Of a stretch of 8,909 nt of DNA, positions 1 through 3,954 are shown one piece after another. Position 1 is the stretch's first letter, and every line of letters begins with the position of its first letter. This stretch comes from an uncultured euryarchaeote. GTDB taxonomy: Archaea; Thermoplasmatota; Poseidoniia; Poseidoniales; Poseidoniaceae. The notes under the pieces are model-generated. The model ran no database searches. It saw only the letters and a list, made by a program, of their open reading frames with translations, and was not told the DNA's origin. The DNA is taken from positions 1-8,909 of the forward strand of contig CALCOP010000174.1 in assembly GCA_937897365.1 (NCBI GenBank). The letters are read 5' to 3'. The translations under genes and the position numbers were made by a program.

Positions 1-73
1 TTCCTACTTTCTTATCATTCACATAAACATCTCTTTGGAGTAACTCCTGGATGTCATATTTGTCGTTCGGCAT
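1..73 (-). CDS. Partial gene (5' end only), PRC-barrel-like N-terminus
   Basis: The minus strand is open from an ATG at 73-71 to the window edge, giving 24 codons that begin MPNDKYDIQELLQRDVYVND and continue KKVG. The pattern of a short polar lead, then E-L-L-x-R-D-V-Y, then N-D-K-K-V-G resembles the first strands of PRC-barrel proteins, which usually read roughly 'llGkeVydsdGkkvGkV'. PRC-barrel domains occur in small archaeal proteins of mostly unknown function and in RimM-type proteins. An AAAGGAG Shine-Dalgarno lies at 89-83, nine bases before this ATG. A second in-frame ATG at 82-80 directly abuts that Shine-Dalgarno and is less likely to be used. The family call rests on 24 residues only and is tentative; that this is a real gene start is more secure. 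Confidence 0.45.
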   Translation of the reverse strand, partial: MPNDKYDIQELLQRDVYVNDKKVG

Positions 74-147
74 TTTTCCCATCTCCTTTGCCAGTTTGTT
101 CCGGCTTACCCCCTGCTTCACTTGAAAGGTCTTATACTCTTTGGCGA

Positions 148-154
148 TTTAAAT
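148..154 (-). promoter_or_regulatory. Candidate TATA box for the leftward gene
   Basis: GATTTAAATC at 146-155 is a perfect 10-base palindrome containing TTTAAAT, which fits a loose archaeal TATA box. Used leftward, it would place transcription start near 125 and leave an untranslated leader of about 50 bases before the ATG at 73. A second candidate on the same strand, AGTATAAG around 132-139, would give a shorter leader. Neither can be preferred from sequence alone. Confidence 0.25.
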
Positions 155-173
155 CTGATTTCCAATTGCATTT

Positions 174-184
174 GTCGTATAATT
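174..184 (+). repeat. GTCGTATAATT repeat, copy 1
   Basis: First of three exact copies of an 11-mer in the intergenic region. It is preceded 11 bases upstream by CAATTG (163-168). It could be a TATA-bearing promoter element or a protein-binding site. Copies 1 and 2 are offset by 59 bases. Confidence 0.5.
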
Positions 185-192
185 TATTGCCG

Positions 193-204
193 TTTCAATT
201 GAAA
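193..204. repeat. Perfect 12-bp palindrome TTTCAATTGAAA
   Basis: TTTCAATTGAAA is a perfect inverted repeat with no spacer, so it would act as a DNA-level site rather than an RNA hairpin. A related imperfect version, TTTTTC-AATTG-GAAAAA, lies at 491-507 ahead of the third 11-mer. CAATTG also occurs by chance inside genes of this AT-rich sequence, so significance is modest. Confidence 0.35.
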
Positions 205-232
205 AAGCGATTATTTTTCGATTTTTACACAT

Positions 233-243
233 GTCGTATAATT
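233..243 (+). repeat. GTCGTATAATT repeat, copy 2
   Basis: Second exact copy of the 11-mer, preceded by the T-rich stretch ATTTTTACACAT. If it is a TATA element like copy 3, transcription would start near 260-265 on the plus strand. No open reading frame of note follows, so any product would be a noncoding RNA or a long leader. Confidence 0.5.
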
Positions 244-312
244 AATTCTTTCAATAGGAGTTCGACAACGCCGAGAACGATTTTAGTAAAATTCTATAGA
301 TTTCAATCGGTG

Positions 313-327
313 CGTGAAATTTTCACG
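313..327. repeat. 15-bp palindrome CGTGAAA-T-TTTCACG
   Basis: Two perfect 7-base arms flank a single central T. The spacer is too short for a stable RNA hairpin, so a dimeric DNA-binding protein site is the more natural reading. It lies mid-way in the 500-base gene-free stretch. No regulator family can be named from the sequence. Confidence 0.35.
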
Positions 328-379
328 AAATAGGAACATTTTCAATATAAATTACATTCTTTATCACGTTATTTTGTAC

Positions 380-418
380 GTTTCAGGTGGCGAACGTCGA
401 TCTCCAAATATCTGAAAT
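380..418 (+). other. Possible RNA stem-loop
   Basis: Bases 380-389 (GTTTCAGGTG) can pair with 409-418 (TATCTGAAAT) to make a 10-bp stem with three G-U wobbles, centred on TTTCAG/CTGAAA, closing a 19-base loop. A T-rich tract (434-450) follows on the plus strand, which could act as an archaeal terminator. Together these would fit the 3' part of a small transcript started near copy 2 of the 11-mer. This is an inference without covariation support. Confidence 0.2.
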
Positions 419-520
419 CAGCAGAAAGAGCAGCTTTTGTTTGTTGTTTTACCAAAATATAACTTCTCAAAAAAGCAATTAGATTTTGCATTTTTCAATT
501 GGAAAAAATAAGTTTTAACC

Positions 521-531
521 GTCGTATAATT
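521..531 (+). promoter_or_regulatory. GTCGTATAATT copy 3, likely TATA box
   Basis: Third exact copy of the 11-mer. Its TATAAT core (525-530) lies about 25 bases before a predicted transcription start near 552-555. That leaves a leader of roughly 20 bases that includes the GGAGG at 568-572 and the ATG at 576. This geometry matches archaeal TATA/BRE promoters, and it argues against the in-frame TTG at 531, which would sit inside the promoter element. Confidence 0.45.
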
Positions 532-567
532 TGGTGAATGAACATCTTGATGTAGACCCATTCTTTC

Positions 568-572
568 GGAGG
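568..572 (+). promoter_or_regulatory. Shine-Dalgarno deciding the ATG at 576
   Basis: GGAGG followed by GGT lies directly upstream of the ATG at 576. The spacing is short (3 bases) but the match to the 16S tail is strong. No comparable motif precedes the TTG at 531 or the GTG at 534 of the same frame. Confidence 0.5.
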
Positions 573-575
573 GGT

Positions 576-1442
576 ATGCGTCAAGCCCCCATTATACATG
601 TGCGTGGCATTGAAGCAAGTATCGGCCAGGCTTTCGTTGAACGAATACTTCGCACCAATGCTCATCTTGTCATTGGTAGCAAGCACTTTGAAGAGATTTC
701 AAAACAATTCTCAACTGAACTCGAATACAGTGAAGGAGAACTTCATTCTTCAGATGAACTCCCCATGGGTGAAGGGCACCGCCTCCTCCTAATTGGCTTA
801 GGGCCATTTGGCGAAGAGGCTGACGGTGAAATGGATTTGGAAGTAGATGGGCTTGAAGTGGCTCTGATGACCCCAGCGAGCAGTGAACTTGAAGTTGACA
901 GCGAATGGCTGGATTCCCACATTATTGTCCATGATGTCCTCACCAGCAATCCAGATTCAACGTGGAGTTCAGATCTTTTCCAAAACTGGATGGAACAACT
1001 TCATGCCAAGAATATTCCTTCTCCAAGCAGCGATGCTCTACATTGGTGGGTAAGTGAGGTCGATGTGGTTGATGCTTTGGTACGTATTTTATTGAGTGAC
1101 GAACCCTTTCCGTCCGAATTGAAAGTCTCCGGTCGCAGGGCTTGGAATCAGTCTCAAACCCTTGAGGAACTGTCGCTTCTGTATTCGCGAACAATGGCCG
1201 GCCGAACTGGGGATTTTGGCATTGAACATCTTACAGCAGCACCCACGCCTACCATCGAAGTTCGAACATTGAATGCTTCCTCGACAACCCCGATGAGTGT
1301 TGAGCAAAATGCGCAAATACGCCCCGACCTTTCACCACTTCACGATTTATTACATCGGATAGATGGTGATGGGTGGAGGCCACTTGTGCCTATTCGAACC
1401 GCATTGATGCATTCACTTGCTGGATACATTCAGCGAAACTAA
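576..1442 (+). CDS. Divergent extended-SDR/epimerase-like Rossmann protein
   Basis: The 288-residue product opens with a short strand and a degenerate nucleotide-binding loop (IIHVRGIEASIGQAFVERIL, residues 6-25). This corresponds to the G-x-x-G-x-I-G loop of extended short-chain dehydrogenases, with the first glycines altered. Residues 157-205 resemble the later part of NAD-dependent epimerase/dehydratase proteins: a W-V-S-E-V-D-V-V-D-A-L-V-R segment, then L-K-V-S-G, then T-L-E-E-L. The C-terminus G-W-R-P-L-V-P-I-R-T-A-L resembles the usual epimerase ending. I find no Tyr-xxx-Lys catalytic pair, and an acidic stretch (residues 48-112) replaces much of the central fold, so enzyme activity is doubtful. 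ATG 576 is chosen because of its Shine-Dalgarno and the upstream TATA-like box; upstream TTG and GTG codons in the same frame lack support. It stands alone and converges on the lipoprotein gene, sharing four bases at the stops. Function unknown; the fold call is tentative, the gene itself is solid. Confidence 0.7.
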   Translation: MRQAPIIHVRGIEASIGQAFVERILRTNAHLVIGSKHFEEISKQFSTELEYSEGELHSSDELPMGEGHRLLLIGLGPFGEEADGEMDLEVDGLEVALMTPASSELEVDSEWLDSHIIVHDVLTSNPDSTWSSDLFQNWMEQLHAKNIPSPSSDALHWWVSEVDVVDALVRILLSDEPFPSELKVSGRRAWNQSQTLEELSLLYSRTMAGRTGDFGIEHLTAAPTPTIEVRTLNASSTTPMSVEQNAQIRPDLSPLHDLLHRIDGDGWRPLVPIRTALMHSLAGYIQRN

Positions 1443-2887
1443 AGTGTTTGGTTTCCACCTTCAGGCAAGGTGCTTAGTGCAGTAACATTTCCAACCAATG
1501 TCGGGCCATTCATGAACGTCCCCATAATACCGGTATCGCCGCTTGGGTTGTGTGAGAGTGAGAGCCATGGACGTCCAAAAGCATCAATTTGCATGTCAAT
1601 GAAATCTCCAAATCCTCCGCATCGCTCATACCCGCATGTAGGACTCGCATTGTCAAGTGGGTCATTTGGAGCGTTCAGCTGCACAGTTGTAATCAGCGGA
1701 GTTTGATTGAACGCATCAGTGATGACTGAAATATAGCCATGCCATAATCCGTCACCTTCCGTTCCAATATAGCCAAAGGCAACTCTTCCGGGATCACCAG
1801 CAATCACAACAGGGAAACCTGTACCGCTAACGTGGTTGGGCGCAATCATAATTGCATCCGACCAAGTGTTTGCATCATCTACAGAATAAGAGAAGTAAGG
1901 TAAATCGTCAATACCCATCCACATCGCATAGACATTGCTTTCACTGTCAGTGTCGACTTGAGCCTCTTCAGCATTCCAGGTATCTGCCGTCCCGGATTCC
2001 TCGGTTGGTAAAACGTGCTCAGTCCAAGTAATGGCGCCATCGACGGTTTTGTACATTGAATAACCTTGTCCATCGCAACCTTTCTGGCCTCGGTAGAAAT
2101 TGCCATTTTCAGCACCGATTATGTGTGCTGAGAGTCCGCCGCTCTGACAATCGACAGGGGCACCTGGTAGTTCTGGCCCCCAAGTAAGTCCTCCATCTTG
2201 ACTTTGTGAGCATAACGGTGAAGGGTAGTTGCCGTTGATACAGAAAACCCAAAGTGTTTCATGCAGAATTCCCCCATACGGCGAGGAAGCAATTGTTTGA
2301 TGATCTTGCACTGAATATGAGGTTGCAACAGATGGGCCAAACCAAGAGTCTCCTTCATCATCGCTCCATTCCACTGTCATTCCAAGCAGAGCATGCATAT
2401 CGAATTTCATAATTCGGTCAGTCCATGGGTCGACATAGACATACGGGTCATTTGAGTTTGCAACAGGAAGTACGGGGCCATAGACGTTCTGGCAACTAAA
2501 GTCACTCAAGCTTGTCATCTCGATCATATTACTGCACTGGACAATAGCAGTGGACCCTTGAGGTCCATTTCCATAACTCGTGAAGTAAATATTGTCAGTT
2601 GAAGTGATTCCCATTGTAGGTTCAAATGTAGAAAATCCAGTACTGTAGTATGTGCCTTGGCTAAAGTAAGGGATATTGTTTCCACCGAGAACAGTGGTGT
2701 TGTTCATGGCATTGATGCCACCGGGATAATGATACCATGTTCCGGTTGGCAAACCTTGTTCAAAATCAAAATAGCCATTTTCTTCCATTTCGTTACCTGC
2801 AGTCTCTTCAGCCCCAAAGCAACCGGACAGAGGCATTAAAGCCATTAATATCGTAAGTAGTATTGCCATTTTCTTATTGTTCATCAT
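1439..2887 (-). CDS. Asp-box (BNR/sialidase-like) beta-propeller lipoprotein
   Basis: The 482-residue product begins MMNNKK, followed by a hydrophobic stretch (residues 7-20) and the lipobox L-S-G-C with the lipidated cysteine at 23, then an acidic Glu-rich tether. It should be exported and membrane-anchored on the outer face. Four Asp-box motifs (S/T-x-D-x-G-x-T/S-W and close variants) occur at 175-182, 229-236, 281-288 and 335-342, about 53 residues apart, as expected for blades of a sialidase-like propeller. The C-terminal G-D-F-I-D-M-Q-I-D-A-F-G-R-P-W-L segment (427-442) is a further blade-like element. I see no convincing set of sialidase catalytic residues, so a binding or glycan-related role is as likely as hydrolysis. 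The frame stays open for 78 codons further upstream, but that part lies inside the preceding gene; the start is set by AAAGGAG at 2899-2893 and by the signal peptide. A second ATG at 2884 is equally possible. It is the last gene of the operon, overlapping the preceding gene by 14 bases. Confidence 0.85.
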   Translation of the reverse strand: MMNNKKMAILLTILMALMPLSGCFGAEETAGNEMEENGYFDFEQGLPTGTWYHYPGGINAMNNTTVLGGNNIPYFSQGTYYSTGFSTFEPTMGITSTDNIYFTSYGNGPQGSTAIVQCSNMIEMTSLSDFSCQNVYGPVLPVANSNDPYVYVDPWTDRIMKFDMHALLGMTVEWSDDEGDSWFGPSVATSYSVQDHQTIASSPYGGILHETLWVFCINGNYPSPLCSQSQDGGLTWGPELPGAPVDCQSGGLSAHIIGAENGNFYRGQKGCDGQGYSMYKTVDGAITWTEHVLPTEESGTADTWNAEEAQVDTDSESNVYAMWMGIDDLPYFSYSVDDANTWSDAIMIAPNHVSGTGFPVVIAGDPGRVAFGYIGTEGDGLWHGYISVITDAFNQTPLITTVQLNAPNDPLDNASPTCGYERCGGFGDFIDMQIDAFGRPWLSLSHNPSGDTGIMGTFMNGPTLVGNVTALSTLPEGGNQTL

Positions 2888-3896
2888 TCTCACTCCTTTG
2901 GAAAATATCCGCTCCAAGAATTGGAAGTAAAACGCTTGCATCACCTTCAACGCAAATATTCGGGGCTTCAGGACGCATCTTGCCCCAAGAAATAGCTTCT
3001 CGTAATCGTGCGCCAGAAAGGCTTCCGTCATGTTCAGGTGCGGTAGTGATGTAGACTGCAGCATCCAGTCCCCCACGATATTGATTCCACCAAATAACGT
3101 GATGTTTGGAAATGCCTCCACCGACCATCAAGGCGTTCGAAATATCGACATCCCAAGTCAAGTCACTCATAACTTGCTCATCTGCAAGTGTGTCAATATG
3201 GAAATTTCGGTGCTTTTGGCGTAACATAAACAACTGTGCTCCAATTGATCCGTCGGTGATTCCAGGAATGACGATTGGAATCTTGTGTTTGTATGCCCAA
3301 TAGATGAGAGAATCTGGGGTTCCAATTCTCTTACCCAATTCCCAAACCAGATGTATGGAGCCAAAACCGAGCCACGCATCGGCACCGGTTTTTCCGGTTT
3401 GTTTCAGCCGATCTTGATACATTTCTTCTAAGACAGGCGTCAAAACATCTTCGATGATTTCTCCATATGAAGAGTTCGGAACAATGACATTTCCGAGACG
3501 CATGAGAGCGTGTTCGCCCAGTTCAATATCATCGAGTTCAAAGGCTCCGTGATAGTAATGTTTGTGCGAGCGAGCAATGTCATGGTCGAGCATTCCGCAA
3601 GTTGTGGATACCACATTGAACATTTTTTGTTTGAGTGCCTCGACAAAGAATCCTCGTGTTCCTGTAGCGCAAAGGCATGCAGGGAACGAGAGCCAGTTGC
3701 ACACCTTGGTTGCATCCCCGTCAACATCGTCAACTTGCTTTTTCATATCCAAGAGAATATCCCTCGCAGTTGCTAATTTTGTAGCAGTGAATCCTCCCGC
3801 ACTGGTCATTTGGTCGAGCAGTGAACGCGGCGATGAAATTTCAGAAAACTGATAGTCTACGACTGGTATGTCAAAGTCACCAGGTTGAATCGCCAT
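2874..3896 (-). CDS. dys: Deoxyhypusine synthase family protein
   Basis: The 340-residue product is a full-length deoxyhypusine synthase (DHS) homologue. DHS transfers the aminobutyl group of spermidine to a lysine of translation factor aIF5A, using NAD, in the cytoplasm. Recognisable blocks are V-V-S-T-T-C-G-M-L-D-H-D (about 95-106), G-N-V-I-V-P-N (135-141), P-G-I-T-D-G-S-I-G (211-219), G-G-G-I-S-K-H-H (259-266) and S-G-A-R-L-R-E-A-I-S-W-G-K (294-306). The last contains Lys306, the equivalent of the catalytic Lys329 of the human enzyme, with Trp304 and Glu300 also kept. In contrast, the human pocket residues Glu137 and Asp316 align with His and Leu293, so this may belong to the DHS-like branch with another amine donor or acceptor. 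The frame extends 45 codons further upstream without any start codon supported by a ribosome site; that part is Cys-rich and overlaps uvrB, so ATG 3896 is taken. The gene lies 58 bases after uvrB and overlaps the lipoprotein start by 14 bases. Confidence 0.88.
   Translation of the reverse strand: MAIQPGDFDIPVVDYQFSEISSPRSLLDQMTSAGGFTATKLATARDILLDMKKQVDDVDGDATKVCNWLSFPACLCATGTRGFFVEALKQKMFNVVSTTCGMLDHDIARSHKHYYHGAFELDDIELGEHALMRLGNVIVPNSSYGEIIEDVLTPVLEEMYQDRLKQTGKTGADAWLGFGSIHLVWELGKRIGTPDSLIYWAYKHKIPIVIPGITDGSIGAQLFMLRQKHRNFHIDTLADEQVMSDLTWDVDISNALMVGGGISKHHVIWWNQYRGGLDAAVYITTAPEHDGSLSGARLREAISWGKMRPEAPNICVEGDASVLLPILGADIFQRSENDEQ
2893..2899 (-). promoter_or_regulatory. Shine-Dalgarno inside the upstream gene
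   Basis: AAAGGAG on the minus strand lies 5 bases before the ATG at 2887 and 8 before the ATG at 2884. It lies within the last codons of the deoxyhypusine-synthase-like gene, so translation of the lipoprotein is probably coupled to that of the upstream gene. Confidence 0.6.
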
Positions 3897-3931
3897 GGTA
3901 TACCCATTTACCCTTCCTTCAAGAACTTGCC

Positions 3932-3948
3932 CACACCCGTAGGGTGTG
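3932..3948 (-). other. Intercistronic stem-loop between uvrB and dys
   Basis: CACACCC-TAC-GGGTGTG on the minus strand makes a perfect 7-bp, GC-rich stem with a 3-base loop, beginning 7 bases after the uvrB stop codon. No T-run follows it, so a classic terminator is unlikely. An mRNA processing or stability element, or partial attenuation between the two genes, fits better. Being palindromic, it would also fold in the opposite strand. Confidence 0.5.
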
Positions 3949-3954
3949 CACTCC

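Larger units (their letters stand above)
74..575. other. AT-rich intergenic region with repeats and palindromes
   Basis: This 500-base stretch is visibly richer in A and T than the flanking genes. It lies between a leftward gene starting at 73 and a rightward gene starting at 576, so it is a divergent promoter region, though unusually long for one. I see no convincing protein-coding gene. The only sizeable open frame (plus strand, about 88-333) starts at TTG, lacks a ribosome binding site and translates to low-quality, Phe- and Arg-rich sequence. It holds three copies of GTCGTATAATT, palindromes at 193-204 and 313-327, a possible stem at 380-418 and a T-rich tract at 434-450. A small noncoding RNA is possible but unproven. 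Confidence 0.6.

Noticed and set aside
88..333. 81-codon plus-strand open frame in the intergenic region
   Set aside because: It starts at TTG without a ribosome site, lies in AT-rich DNA and crosses two of the repeats and both palindromes. Its product has no recognisable composition or domain.
531..575. TTG at 531 or GTG at 534 as start of the epimerase-like gene
   Set aside because: Both lie on or next to the TATA-like third 11-mer and lack a Shine-Dalgarno. The ATG at 576 has one, and it places the Rossmann strand at the N-terminus.
2888..3121. 78-codon N-terminal extension of the lipoprotein frame
   Set aside because: It overlaps the DHS-family gene. The signal peptide, lipobox and AAAGGAG place the start at 2887 or 2884, and an extension would bury the signal peptide.
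3510..3852. Plus-strand open frames opposite the DHS-family gene
   Set aside because: They are reading-frame shadows of a clearly homologous minus-strand gene.
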